Of a stretch of DNA of 64,000 nt, positions 1 through 10,923 are shown one piece after another. Source of the stretch: Delphinus delphis (lineage: Eukaryota > Chordata > Mammalia > Artiodactyla > Delphinidae); contig NC_082695.1 of assembly GCF_949987515.2 (NCBI RefSeq), positions 74,488,466 to 74,552,465 of the forward strand, read 5' to 3'. The notes below the pieces were generated by a model that saw only the letters and a program-made list of their open reading frames with translations, was not told where the DNA came from and made no database searches. The translations under genes were made by a program, and so were the position numbers. Position 1 is the first letter of the stretch, and each line of letters starts with the position of its first letter.

Positions 1-353
1 GGGGTAAGGCAGGAATAAAGACGCAGACCTCCTAGAGAACGGACTTGAGGTTATGGGGAGGGGGAAGGGTGAGCTGTGACGGGGCGAGAGAGAGTCATGG
101 ACATATACACACTAACAAACGTAGTAAGGTAGATAGCTAGTGGGAAGCAGCCGCATGGCACAGGGATATCGGCTCGGTGCTTTGTGACAGCCTGGAGGGG
201 TGGGATAGGGAGGGTGGGAGGGAGGGAGACGCAAGAGGGAAGAGATATGGGAACATATGTATATGTATAACTGATTCACTTTGTTATAAAGCAGAAACTA
301 ACACACCATTGTAAAGCAAATATACCCCAATAAAGATGTTAAAAAAAAAAAAA
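1..353 (+). mobile_element. L1 LINE 3' UTR, 5'-truncated, with poly(A)
   Basis: Cetartiodactyl-type L1 3' UTR. It has a G-rich stretch around 180-230, a conserved terminal block with AATAAA at about 330, and a 13-base A run at 341-353. No ORF2 sequence is inside the window; the element may start before it. It abuts the next L1 exactly at the A run, which suggests it inserted into the A-rich point of that older L1. Confidence 0.9.
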
Positions 354-705
354 GATGTGGTACATATATACAATGGAATATTACTCAGCCATAAAAAGGA
401 ACGAAATTGGGTCATTTGTAGAGACATGAATGGACCTAGAGACTGTCATCCAGAGTGAAGTAAGTCAGAAAGAGAAAAACGAATATCGTATATTAACGCA
501 TATATGTGGAATCTAGAAAAACATTACAGAAGAACAGTTTGCAAGGCAGAAATAGAGACACAGATGTAGAGAGGAAACGTATGGGTACCAAGTGGGGAAA
601 GCGGGGGTGGGGGATGGTGGTGGGATGAATTGGAAGATTGGGATTGACATACATACACTAATATGTATACAATAGATAACTAATAAAAACCTGTTGTAAA
701 AACAA
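354..705 (+). mobile_element. L1 LINE 3' end (ORF2 C-terminus plus 3' UTR)
   Basis: It begins in the last ~50 codons of ORF2 (the region with ATTACTCAGCC near 380), passes the ORF2 stop near 515 and continues through a G-rich 3' UTR to an A-rich end near 705. It is the same subfamily as the copy at 35353-35735, with which it shares the tail. The missing upstream part may lie beyond the window start, on the other side of the 1-353 insertion. Confidence 0.88.
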
Positions 706-805
706 ATCATCGTAAGATAATTATTGTTTACTTAAGTATTAAGATAATATTATAAAACATATAGAAGGGTAAGGTTAAAATGATTGATTTCTTCTTGAAA
801 AGATG

Positions 806-1413
806 AAAACTCTAATTCAAAAAGATACATGCACCCCTATGTTCATAGCAGCACTATTTACAATAGCCAAGACATGGAAGCAGCCTAAATGTCCATCAAC
901 AGAGGAAAGGATAAAGAGTGGTACATGTATACAATGGAATATTACTCAGCCATGAAAAAGGAACAAAATAATGCCATTTGCAGCAACAAGGTTGGACCCA
1001 GAGACTATCATACTAAGTGAAGTAAGTCAAAATGAGAAAGACAAATATCATACAATATCATTTATATGTGGAATCTAAGAAAATGATACAAATGAACTTA
1101 TTTACAAAACAGAAATAGATGCACAGACATAGAAAACAAACTTATGGTTACCAAGGGGGAAGGGGGGAGGGATAAATTAGGAGTTTGGGATTAACAGATA
1201 TACAGTACTATATATAAAATAGATAAACAACAAAAACCTACTGTATAGCACAGGGAACTGTATTCAATACCTTGTAGTAACCTATAATGGAAAAGAATCT
1301 GAAAAACAAATATATATATATATTTATATATATAAATATATATGTGAACCACTTTGCTGAATGCCTGAAACAATTATAAATCAACTATACTTCAATTAAA
1401 AATGTAAAAAAAT
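806..1413 (+). mobile_element. L1 LINE 3' end, older subfamily
   Basis: ORF2 C-terminal sequence (806-1080, around the CAGCACTATTTACAATAGCC-type block) is followed by a 3' UTR ending in an A-rich tail near 1413. Its 3' UTR differs from those of the two L1s before it and resembles the fragments at 4951-5216 and 48545-48730, so it is a separate and probably older insertion. An AT microsatellite has grown inside it. Confidence 0.88.
1309..1343. repeat. (TA)n microsatellite
   Basis: An imperfect TA run within the L1 3' UTR, broken by two TTTA/AAAT interruptions. Confidence 0.9.
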
Positions 1414-4164
1414 AAAATGATTGATTTCTAACCTATCAATGTCTCTTCACTCAGATCAAAATGATTCTTCAACTTCAAGGTAAATTTTTAAAAGATTAAA
1501 GCATCGGTCTAGTGAATAATATAGACAGACATAAACAGAGACAGATATAGATATTTCCAGGTAAAACATTCGGAAAGGTCCTTTTTGTAGATTTCAATGT
1601 CCAAACTACTGAGATTTTCTTAACTTCTTGAATGCCTCCTTGCACTATCCACTTCAGATGCTAAGAATGCCATGAGGGTTGATCTCCAACTTCAATTTGC
1701 TTTGCGACTAACCCAAAGTATGTACGCAGCAGTTAGACCACAGTTAAGTCTGTTTCTTCTTAAAGCGAATCTCTATGTAAAGAAATGTAATAACTCACTC
1801 CCAAGATTTTTCTTTTCTGGGGAAATAATGATAATTCTTGTCCCAAAATTGTTCTGTTTGGTTTTGGTGTTTTTTAATGATAAGGATTAGTGATATTTAT
1901 TTTAAATACTGGTGAACTAACAGGTTTTCTGAGTCCAGTTATATATATAACTTATAAATATTATCAGGACTGACTAAAGTCATGATAGCCTGAAGTGTTT
2001 GTAAACGTGTGCTTTTGAATTGATTTGTTGTTACTCCCTCTCCTGTGCCAAGACATGTTAAGAAGCCTGCATGTGTTTAATCTATATTTGCAAATAGGTA
2101 TGCATGCTACAGGAAAAATATTTTTGAAATATTATCACTGTTTCTTCCTCCCTAGCCAGCCAGGGTTACTCACAGCCTCGAGGAGACTTGGAATCTTTTG
2201 CACGAGTATGCACACAACACAAGTCAGTTACAGCTTTTGGTTTCCAACGTAGCATCCTGAGGCACAAAGTCATGCCCTGGTCTTGAAAAAACAGGCTTTG
2301 TGGAAAGGAAAAGTGGGGTTTCTAAATAATGAAAACTTCCTTTGATGAATCAAGAATCGAGATTAATGAATGAGCCAGAAACTCCTGCTCCCGTTGGATC
2401 TCCAGGTGAGACTCTCATGGGATGCCCCTTGCCAACCCAGGCAAGTCACTCATGGTAGGATGTGGAAATGATGGTGTGGCTTCTTCAGGCAGGGCGGGTG
2501 GGAACTGGAGAAAGCTCCTCATGGCCTGAGATGGTGTAGAAAGGGTAACCAACTTCCCTTGTGTCTCTTCCCATGTTAAACTCAGAAGAAAGTTGAAGGT
2601 CCTGGCTGTGTTTGCCAAGGGGTGTGCTAAGAACTGAGAAGGGTCTGAGATTTTCCCTTACTTACAAGCCAGTAAGTTAGATGGCCACTGCTCTACAGAT
2701 ACCAGAAAAATTCACCAGACTCCTGGGGCAGAGCTGAAGGACAGTTTATGAGTCACAGTAACAGCAGTAACCCTTGTTTCAGTATTTCTCGTGCTGCTTC
2801 TCCAAGCCCCAGTCCCACAGGGCGACACAAACCTAATGACAACTGCACACAGCTTAAGGAAGCCAACTCTTGCATAATGGTGGTCAACCTGCCTGCTCTT
2901 TGCTCCGAGGGAGATAGCATCTCCACCTTCTGAGGCCATTCAGTACACAAATACTCTGGAAATGATAGTCTAGCACCAAGGGTTATCAGCGCCTTGCTCA
3001 CAAGATGTGCAGAAATGCCAGAGGCCCATGGAGAATTATTTCCCAACAGGGTGAAGTGAGCCACTGCCTGGGTAATGCTCTGATGGTCAAACAAGCCAGG
3101 AATCACCTGGAAGTCACGGTCAGACCAAAGGGGTCTAGAGAGCTGCTAAGGGATGAGGTGATTCCTGGTTTAAATCCCCACAACAGTCACGACCCACTCA
3201 GCAGTGAGGTCAGAGGTCTGTGTACAGAGACAAGCAGGATAAGACAGCTCCCCTAGAGTAGAGCCCTCATTCCCACCAATGTCATGAGGACACCTAAACC
3301 TCCCTGAACCCCGACGCCACCCTGGGAAGGAGGGAAAAGAGAGGGAAGAAACTTACCTGGCAGAGAATTAAACTCTAAATGGCTTGTTGATTCAAGTAAT
3401 ACTGAATTAATCTGAAAGAGACCGTCTTCAGTGGAAGAACTGAGTTACCTTGAATTGGCATGTTTAATTCCACTGCTAGACACTGCCACTCCCACTTCAA
3501 TATAAATGGTGACTCCTGACCAGTATGAGATCAGTTATAGGTAGACAGTATTTCTTGTCTGACTGTAGTGTGTAAATTTCAACCCAAAACGTATGTGTTA
3601 AGTTTGTACTTCATAATCTAGTGTGCCACAATGACAGGATGTTTTCATCCCATCGTGAAATTTTTAAAGAGTATTTTTGGGAGCTGTATTACAAGAAGTA
3701 ATATTTTTATGTGTTTATGAAATCCAAAGATATTGCAGACAAAGAGCAGGTCCTTTGGAGAGTTTAGTTGAATTCATGGGTTATTCCACACATGGACGAA
3801 GGGAAGCTGGAATTTTTTTCAGCTACAAACATAACCTTTTGAAGTTAATGTTATGGTACACAAACATGTCCTTTCACAAAATGTGCCCTGGAGCCACTGT
3901 CAGAGGCATAATCGTAGCTTAGCCAATTACTAATCTGGTCACATCTTCTAGTCTCTACGGATTCCAGTATCCAGGGGGTTAACAGTTGTCTGGCTCTTGT
4001 CTGACCTTTCTGTAAAATTTCCCGTTTCCTTAGTTAAAGCCAATACCTCAGACTCTATAACGAGTCTACAATTTCCAATTATTACCTTGGGGTTTTGACA
4101 CACAGCCTTATTAACGTATATCATTGTCAACTGGTGTATTGTAAAGTATCCAGGCATAGAAAGC
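1414..4164. other. Single-copy-looking DNA, no gene recognised
   Basis: About 2.7 kb without a repeat I can name. Open frames of 60-117 codons occur on both strands, the longest on the minus strand at 2753-3106. None has recognisable domains or convincing splice context. The part at 2640-3130 may be an old LTR (listed separately). A minus-strand splice-like pair lies at 3357-3411. Confidence 0.5.
2640..3130 (-). mobile_element. Possible old ERVL-type LTR fragment
   Basis: Read on the minus strand, several blocks (for example around 2800-2900) resemble ancient mammalian ERVL LTR consensus as I remember it. No terminal TG/CA or target duplication is visible and I cannot name the family. It contains a 117-codon minus-strand open frame with no recognisable domain, most likely fortuitous. 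A repeat-library search would settle it. Confidence 0.25.
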
Positions 4165-4290
4165 CAAAGACCTGCGACCAAAGTCTGATTCTGCCACTTG
4201 CTGGCTTTGACAACTTCCATGTCCCTAAACTTCTTCATCTTTAAAACTGGGAATATGTTATCACTAAAACTGACCTCGTATTGGTCAGAA
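4165..4290 (+). mobile_element. MIR SINE fragment
   Basis: It matches the MIR core order: a 'tctgccacttgctggct' block, then 'cttcttcatctttaaaactggg'. Diverged and truncated at both ends, as expected of an ancient mammalian element. Confidence 0.75.
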
Positions 4291-4950
4291 TAATTGAAAC
4301 TCAGATTGATTCATGTAAAATTAGTCATTCTGTATGAATACAAATGTCTAATCTAAATTTTCCATGGAAGAGAATTAAACGGTCACCCAGAGACAAAACT
4401 AACTATAGGAATTCTAAGTAAATGGCATTATTTATCTCTAAGATAAATGGCTCTTTATTTAAATGAAACCATGAATGGTTGTTTGGGGTTTGAAGAGAAA
4501 AGCTAAAAATGAGCAATCTAGAAGGCAAAGAAATAAAGAGAAGGAAAACAGATGTACTACAATGAGGAGGATCTGGAGCTCCTTCCAACAGCTTCAGAGA
4601 GAGACATGAGGGGATGGAGGGAAGCAGGGGGCACGGAAAGGAAAAACCCAGCAAGATGGCCAGACACTGGGCCTCTGCCTATCAAGATGTTCAGAGAAAA
4701 TGGCCAAGTGACTTCATTAGGTGCACATCTATTATTCAACTGTAACTTATTTGTTGCATAATGCTCTGTGCCTACGTTACCCACCTTAGGCCTAAATTTT
4801 ATTAAAAACCACTATAGAGTCTAGTGTGTGTGATCTTTTAGACGATGGAAGAATCTGGGTGATGGTCAATGCTGGCTGGTAATAAAGAGGAAACCTCTGC
4901 AATAGACAAAACCCCAGGCAAAGGGAAAGCATGGCCAAGGTAATGAAGAA

Positions 4951-5216
4951 GTAAAGTAGGGATAAATTAGGAACTTGGGTTTAACAGATACGCACTACTA
5001 TATGTAAAATAGATAAACAGAAGGTCCTACTATACAGCACAGGGAACTATATTCAATATCTTCTAATAATCTATAATAAAAAAGAATCTGAAAAAGAACA
5101 CATCTGTATCTATATCTATCTAACTATACCTGAATCACTTTTTTGTACCAGAAACTAGTACAACATTGTAAATCAACTATACTTCAATTTAAAAAAAAGA
5201 AGAGAAAAAAAAGAGA
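4951..5216 (+). mobile_element. L1 LINE 3' UTR fragment
   Basis: 3' UTR of the same older L1 type as 806-1413 (shared 'cagcacagggaact' and 'aatcaactatacttcaattt' blocks), ending in an A-rich, AGAA-interrupted tail. It carries no ORF2 sequence and is strongly 5'-truncated. Confidence 0.88.
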
Positions 5217-5968
5217 AAAGGTAACATTTCTAAAACACCCAAGACTTTTGGAAGAGATCCTGGGTTTCTGCTTTTTGTAGAATGAGAGTTGAGTCATTTT
5301 ATTTAAATCAAAAAGACAAAGTGACTTGGAACAGCCTGGCAGTTCACACCTGATTTTCCTCAATATTACCATAAAACAGCATGGAAATACCTAAGAAAAA
5401 GGTAGAAAAAATAATATACCAACAATCGTATACTTTGCCAGCATTTCTAATCTATAGCCCCCTCCCATGTTCAGATTTAAAATTTTTAATTTTTATAGAT
5501 ATCCAAGTTTACATAATTATTGTATATAAATAATTTCCCCAAATAGTTCATTTCACCAAAATTTGGAAGTTGTTGACTCCTAAGATATGGGAATACCATA
5601 TTATAAATTTTAAAAAGCTTTTTCAGTGGAAAATGCTGACTCCAAGAAAAATAAGACATTGATTCATTTTCATTCTTTGTCTATTTTTCATTTTATTTTG
5701 CAGAATAATCACTTGCTGAGTGGCAGTAATGAAGCTGTGCTGCTGGGACATAAAGATTCCTTGAATGCCTTTGGGAGGATAGGCAGCTGAGAAAGAGTTC
5801 TGATGACCGTGCTTGGTGAGTCTGACTTATTTTTTCCTGATAGTTATTATAGTAACTAAAGAAGATAAAGTGAGTTATAAAATCTTAGATGCTTCTTTGC
5901 AAAGCATTTCTTAAACTTTCTACTTGTAATATGTTGTTCCAAATTTTACGTTAAGAAATCCCTTATTT
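5217..5968. other. Non-repetitive interval with an exon-like segment
   Basis: AT-rich DNA with no repeat I can identify. The only notable content is the splice-site-bounded segment at 5704-5815. Confidence 0.5.
5704..5815 (+). other. Candidate exon (112 nt) with strong splice sites
   Basis: A long T-rich tract followed by TTTTGCAG ends at 5703, giving a strong 3' splice site. The segment ends TTG|GTGAGT at 5815/5816, close to the ideal 5' splice site. Only the frame starting at 5704 stays open: it encodes 28 residues and then TGA at 5788-5790, 25 nt before the donor, so that stop would not be expected to trigger nonsense-mediated decay. It could be a 3'-terminal coding exon, a UTR exon or a lncRNA exon. 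I do not recognise the peptide. Chance pairing of splice-like sites in a window this size is quite possible. Confidence 0.3.
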
Positions 5969-5983
5969 TAGGCTTGAGATTTT

Positions 5984-6191
5984 TTTTGTTTTGTTTTTTG
6001 CTATGCGCGGGCCTCTCACTGTTGTGGCCTCTCCCGTTGCGGAGCACAGGCTCCGGACGCGCAGGCTCAGCGGCCATGGCTCACGGGCCCAGCCGCTCCG
6101 CGGCATGTGGGATCTTCCCGGACCGGGGCACGAACCCGTGTCCCCTGCATCGGCAGGCGGACTCTCAACCACTGCGCCACCAGGGAAGCCC
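5984..6191 (-). mobile_element. CHR-2-type tRNA-derived SINE
   Basis: Full-length short CHR SINE in reverse orientation: poly(T) side first, then the conserved GC-rich body, ending at the tRNA-like head (complement of 'gcttccctggtggcgcag'). A and B boxes of the internal pol III promoter are recognisable. It is flanked by a perfect 15-bp target duplication, taggcttgagatttt, at 5969-5983 and 6192-6206. Spurious ORFs arise from its GC-rich body. Confidence 0.96.
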
Positions 6192-6604
6192 TAGGCTTGA
6201 GATTTTATGATTCCTGCTTCTTCACATTTCTATGAATATGTTATCTAAAGGAGGGAAAAGTGCTCACATGATCCTAAAACTCCCAAGAAAGGAAGAAGGA
6301 AGTCATTACCATATAGAGAAAGAAAAGGAAAAAGAAGAAAATGGAAAAAGTGGCACATTCCATGTGTGTAATTCCATTTAGAGCCCAATATAGGACAAAC
6401 TCCCTATATTTTATAAAATCAAAGCATCAGTACTCCTCATCATTCTGAACTAAAAGATTAAATCAATTATAGACAGTAAAGATGCATAATTCCCCCACAT
6501 TTCTAAGTGCTTTTATAGAGTTTTGACCATGCTATGTCCACTGCAATCGCTATGCTAATTCATTGACCTCCAGAAATTTCACCTTAGTTTTTCCCTCACA
6601 TCCC

Positions 6605-6885
6605 TGGATAATAATAATGACATTTAATACTTTAGTAGGACTCAACATGTGTCAATATTCATTCTAAGTGATTTACGTATATTAACTCATTTAGTTCTTG
6701 TAACACTCAGGAACGAATTCTAGAAGATGAAATACCTGCATAGAAGATGTAAATTAGATTTTTAACTCGAAGATAAATTTGAGGTGAGCGAGACCAACCT
6801 CCCAAGTAGTATCACACCATGTTTTACAGATGAGGGTACTAAGGCATTGAGGGGCTATGTGACTTGCCAAGTTGTTTTAATCAAG
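6605..6885 (-). mobile_element. MIR SINE interrupted by about 100 bp of foreign sequence
   Basis: The antisense MIR 3' half is at 6605-6712 ('attctaagtgatttac', 'attaactcatttag') and the MIR core resumes at 6822-6885 ('ttttacagatgagg', 'gtgacttgccaag'). The intervening ~108 bp is not MIR. The MIR/insert junction also occurs in the inverted copy at 8691-8847. Confidence 0.75.
6668..6820. repeat. Inverted-repeat arm, partner of 8691-8847
   Basis: The reverse complement of 8691-8847 aligns over about 150 bp at roughly 85% identity by eye, with one badly diverged patch of ~20 bp near 6735-6760. The aligned block spans the MIR/insert boundary, so both copies share the same junction. Confidence 0.8.
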
Positions 6886-7082
6886 GTAACACTGGCCACT
6901 GCAAAAAACTAATTCCAAAAGGTATAAAGGCTCAAACAGTAGACGTTTATTTCTTGCTCACAGAACGTCCAAAGCAGGTTTTTGATTGGTTGGAGTTTTC
7001 TTCTAAGAGCTGATACAGGGACACAGACTCCTTCCATCTGGTGGCTCTGACACCAACACTGGCTTTCAAGGTTGCAGTGTGT

Positions 7083-7583
7083 GTTAATTTCCTACTGTTG
7101 CTGTGACAAATTGCCATGGACTCAGTGGCTTAAAACAACACGAATATATTATCTTATAAATCTGTAAATCAGGTATCGGACATGGGTCTCCCTGGGCTAC
7201 CCTCCAGGTATTGCAGGTATGCATTCCACTCCGGAGCCCCCAGGTGAGAATTTGTTTCCTTGCCCTTTGCACTGTTTAGATACCACCTTCTTTCCGGGCT
7301 CATGGCCCCCTTACATATTCACAGCTAACGACATCAGGCTAAGACCTTCACACGCTGCCATCTCTCTGGTTCTCTCTCTTCTGCCTCCCCCTTCTGCTTT
7401 TAAGGACCCAGTGACTACACTGAGCCCACTCAGATAAGCCAGGATAATCCCCCTATTTTAAAGTCAGCTGATTAGCCACCTTAATTCCATCTGCAACCTT
7501 CTGCCATGTAACCTAACATACTCCCAGGTCCTGGGGATTAGGACACAGACTTCTCTGGCAGGACCATTATTCTGCCTACCATA
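7083..7583 (-). mobile_element. MaLR LTR, MLT1-type (ERVL-MaLR)
   Basis: About 500 bp matching the MLT1 LTR in reverse. It begins with the complement of the LTR 3' end ('tgttaatttcctactgttgc', 'gtggcttaaaacaacac'), passes the 'aaggacccagtgactacactg' and 'cagataagccaggataat' blocks, and ends with the complement of the LTR start ('attattctgcctacca'). It is a solo LTR; no internal sequence is present. Identity to consensus is low, as expected for an ancient mammalian element. Confidence 0.85.
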
Positions 7584-7764
7584 TCGTGCTTATCTTCATG
7601 CACTGGCATATGGGGAAAGAACATGGAGAGTCAGACATAGCAGTCCTTACAGGTCATTTCTGGAAGTGGTGTACATAACTTCTGTTCATATTCTATTGGC
7701 TAGAACTCAGTTATGTGGCCACCTTTATGTAGTCTGCCAGGGTGCCCCAGAATAAGAGGAAACA

Positions 7765-7870
7765 GGTTTGAGGGACAGATAGTCGTCAAAAGGTGGCAGA
7801 GCTAGGGTTTAATCCTGGGAGTCTAGCTCCAGAGTTCCAACTCTTGATCACAGTGCTATAGAAACTTCCA
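7765..7870 (-). mobile_element. MIR SINE fragment
   Basis: Antisense MIR core: 'gtggcagagctagggttt' followed by the complement of the MIR 5' region. Diverged and truncated. Confidence 0.65.
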
Positions 7871-8690
7871 CCTCTACTCCTTTTGCCCCTCTTCCAAACC
7901 TTAAATACACACAGTTTTCGTTTAGTAAGCTTCAAGAAACTTACTCATATCTTCTCAACCTCAAACAAAGAACAATGGGTTATCTTGAGAATAGATATGG
8001 GTGTCTTGCCAAGAACTTCTGATTAATAAAGCAGTGATTAAATTTAAGCTTTTGGGTTGTACTTGATAACATTTTATAAACTTTTTTTTGTTTTTGCAGC
8101 AAAGCAGGAAATTAAATTGTTCATGGACTTGATTCACACAAATGCAGCATTTTTTGCTCTTGAATTAGGCTAAGAATTCAAGGGAAAACTTGAGAATTAG
8201 AAGAAGAGGCTCCATTATGGCATTACTTTATGATTTTTATGTTTTATTTTAAAAAGCTAGCTAGGAATCATCAGCTGAAGCTTCAGCTAATGTCTTGCCT
8301 TGTAAGAGTAAAACATAATTTTGAACCGAAAAAGAACAAATGGGACATTCTCAGCTTCAGTAAGTGAGAAGTGCAAATCCTGCATTGGTATAGCTGGTGA
8401 GTGGTGGACTGGGTTTATGAATACATTGCATTTTATGTATGCATACTTGATTAACAGAGTGCAGAAAGGGGATATTTTGGCCCTGAGATAGTACGAAGAT
8501 TGGTTGAGGTTGAGTGCCCTACGTTGTAGCAGCTGTGTTTGTCTCTCAAGTGACACCCTTTAAATGGACAAACCATTATCAAAGGGACCATAGACTTGAT
8601 CCCTGGGAAGCAGGCTGACTGACAGCATTCTTCCATCAAACCTTGGACAGATGACCACAGCTTGTTGGGTCTTGCCTTCTCTGGGACACC
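7871..8690. other. Unassigned non-repetitive interval
   Basis: No repeat or gene recognised. It contains a perfect 16-bp palindrome, agctgaagcttcagct, at 8273-8288. The minus-strand open frames of about 90 codons over 8287-8732 show no domain. Confidence 0.5.
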
Positions 8691-8847
8691 GTGTTGTAAT
8701 ATTACTTGGGAGATTGGTCTTGCTCCCCTCAAATTACCTTCAAGTTAAAAATCTAATTTCCAGCTTGATAACCTGGTATTTCATTTTCTAGAATTCGTTC
8801 CCGATTGTTACAAGGACTAAATGAGTTAATTTATGTAAATCACCTGG
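8691..8847. repeat. Inverted-repeat arm, partner of 6668-6820
   Basis: Its reverse complement aligns with 6668-6820 and carries the same MIR piece joined to the same non-MIR insert. It abuts 8848-9007, whose reverse complement matches 10924-11073, so this locus is a two-part patchwork of inverted copies. Confidence 0.8.
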
Positions 8848-9007
8848 AAATGTTATTCTCTTATTGGCTCACCCAAAGTATCGCTATTATACTTTTGAGA
8901 CTCAGATGGTAGATAAAACAGTTCTTATTAATTACCAGATTGCATTGCATTTAAACAGCATGGTTAAATCCTGACCAGAAGTCTGAGATTCAAGAATAAC
9001 GTAATCC
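8848..9007. repeat. Inverted-repeat arm, partner of 10924-11073
   Basis: The reverse complement of this 160-bp block aligns with 10924-11073 with about five substitutions and one 10-bp gap (near 8910-8920), roughly 96% identity by hand count. Homology stops abruptly at 9007 and at 8848. Confidence 0.9.
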
Positions 9008-9847
9008 TGCAAAAGTATATCAAACACACAGCTCTCAAAGAAACCTATCAAGAGAAGCCACAGCTATGATAATTGTCACTAGAGTGAGGCAAACACAAGA
9101 AAAGGAAGGGGGTTTGGGAACAACGGCTGATGATGGGGATGGAAGAACAGAGGCCCAGAGATAGACTTCTTCTAATGGCCCTGAGTACATGCTGAGCATT
9201 ATATTGACCCTGAGTGTCCTGCAGGACATCAGGCAAGTTCACAGTCAAGTGCTCTTTTAGACATTTCTCATTCTCACTCTTCTGACTTTCAGAACCATAC
9301 TCCCCATTATTCACCTGTAAACCACTCTCCCTAATTAAACAGGACAAAATGTTCCTTTTGTTGTTGTTGTTGTTCTAGACTCCTTATCAACCAGAAAGTT
9401 TTATTGTTCCATATGCAAGGAGCTCTTCTTTTATTCTCTCCACTTAAATCAGAAAGGAAAACTTACTGCTCTTTCTTTCAGACTCTGAATCACAAAGGAG
9501 GAGCTGTTCACTAGCCATTTCTACTTCAGCTGGGAAGGTGTTTGTACAATTCCTGCCAATGATTCTTTCGAACATTTATTTTTCTCTTTTATTTTCATTT
9601 GACCATATAATTAATACTTATGTAACTGGCTAATTATCACTTATTATATACAGACTATTCTGTATATAATTCTACAAGATATAACCATTCTACAAGATAT
9701 AACCAATAAATATTTTGGTATATTTATTTTGTTCCTGACTTTTTCCTATGCAAATAGAAACATCTTTGAAAGGCATGTGTAGGCTGTTTTTTTTAAAAAA
9801 GCTGGAAATATAAAGCACATCTGTTAATATTTGTCAAGTTAATATAT
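9008..9847. other. Unassigned AT-rich interval
   Basis: No gene or named repeat. It holds a short (GTT)n run at 9357-9374 and a perfect tandem duplication of 18 bp at 9670-9705. Minus-strand open frames at 9035-9347 show no domain. Confidence 0.5.
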
Positions 9848-10215
9848 ATTTATATATCTAACAAGTATTTATCAAGGACCTTCACTATCTAGACACTGAG
9901 GATAGCACATAAACAAGACAAATCTCTGACTTCATGGAGATTATGTTCTAACCAAGCCAGACTTATTCAAAAAAAAAAGAAGTAAACTAATGAGTGACAA
10001 TAATTCAGAAACCAGTAGGTGCCACACGGTAATAAAACAGGTACAGCTCAGAAAATGACACAACAGATGGGAGTGTGGCCACTTTACACTGGTGGTCAGA
10101 GGTGTCCTGAGCAAGTGATATTTGAATTGAGATATGAACTGCAAGAAGGAGCCGGTCAGTGAAGATCTGAGGGAGAGCATTCCAGGTAAGAGGAACAGCA
10201 AGGATGAAAGGATGA
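9848..10215 (-). mobile_element. L2 LINE 3' fragment
   Basis: Antisense L2 3' end: the 'caagtatttatcaaggacc' tail region, then 'ttcatggagattatgttcta', then near 10170-10200 the block 'gagcattccaggtaagagga', the complement of the familiar L2 'cctctgcctggaatg' segment. Ancient and diverged. An internal A run near 9970 interrupts it. Confidence 0.75.
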
Positions 10216-10923
10216 AGTGAGTGTGCGCTGAGGGGAAAAAAACTGCTGATGCAGCTAAGCATGGTGGACTAGGTAATGCTAGATGTTGGAGTGGAGATGG
10301 AGCCCAGCAGTTGCTGAACCATGGTAGAGTGTGGATTCTTACCTAATTGCATGGAGAACTTCATCTCTTCAAGACTCTCAGACTCCTTTCTTCTCTGGTA
10401 CCTCTGTCCTCCAGGCACAACTTTCCTCTTCTTCTATTCTATCCTACTTTTTCAGATTATATCCTGGGCTCTACTTTGCAAACTGAGTTTAATGACAACC
10501 CCCATACCCAGCATTTTAATTTGTAACATTCTCTAAATGAATAGACATCACTAATTCATTCACTCATTTTATCAACTGTGAGCTCAGATATAGAATATAG
10601 TCATATAGAACATAGTCATGGAGTCAATAAAATCTACATTTAAAAATTTTTGAATTTTGAATTTTGAGAACAGAAATTCATTTGGAAAGAACACTTTAAA
10701 TGTCTTTTCTCTGGATCTGCAGTTATCGTGGTAAACTTGCTTCACTGCTTATTCAGATTACTGGGCCCTCAAGAACTTGGGAGAACATTAAAATGATACA
10801 CAACCTGCATGGTTATACCTTTTTTTCTCCAATGTTCGTGCTACAGTGTGCAAGAGACCAAGCTCACTTTCCTCAAGCAGTTAAACTCAGGGCTGAAAAT
10901 CCATTCCAAATCACTGTGTCTGG
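10216..10923. other. Unassigned interval, possibly fading L2 at its start
   Basis: No gene recognised. A 99-codon plus-strand open frame (10700-10999) runs into the duplicated block at 10924. It has no recognisable domain and most of it is absent from the duplicate. Confidence 0.45.
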
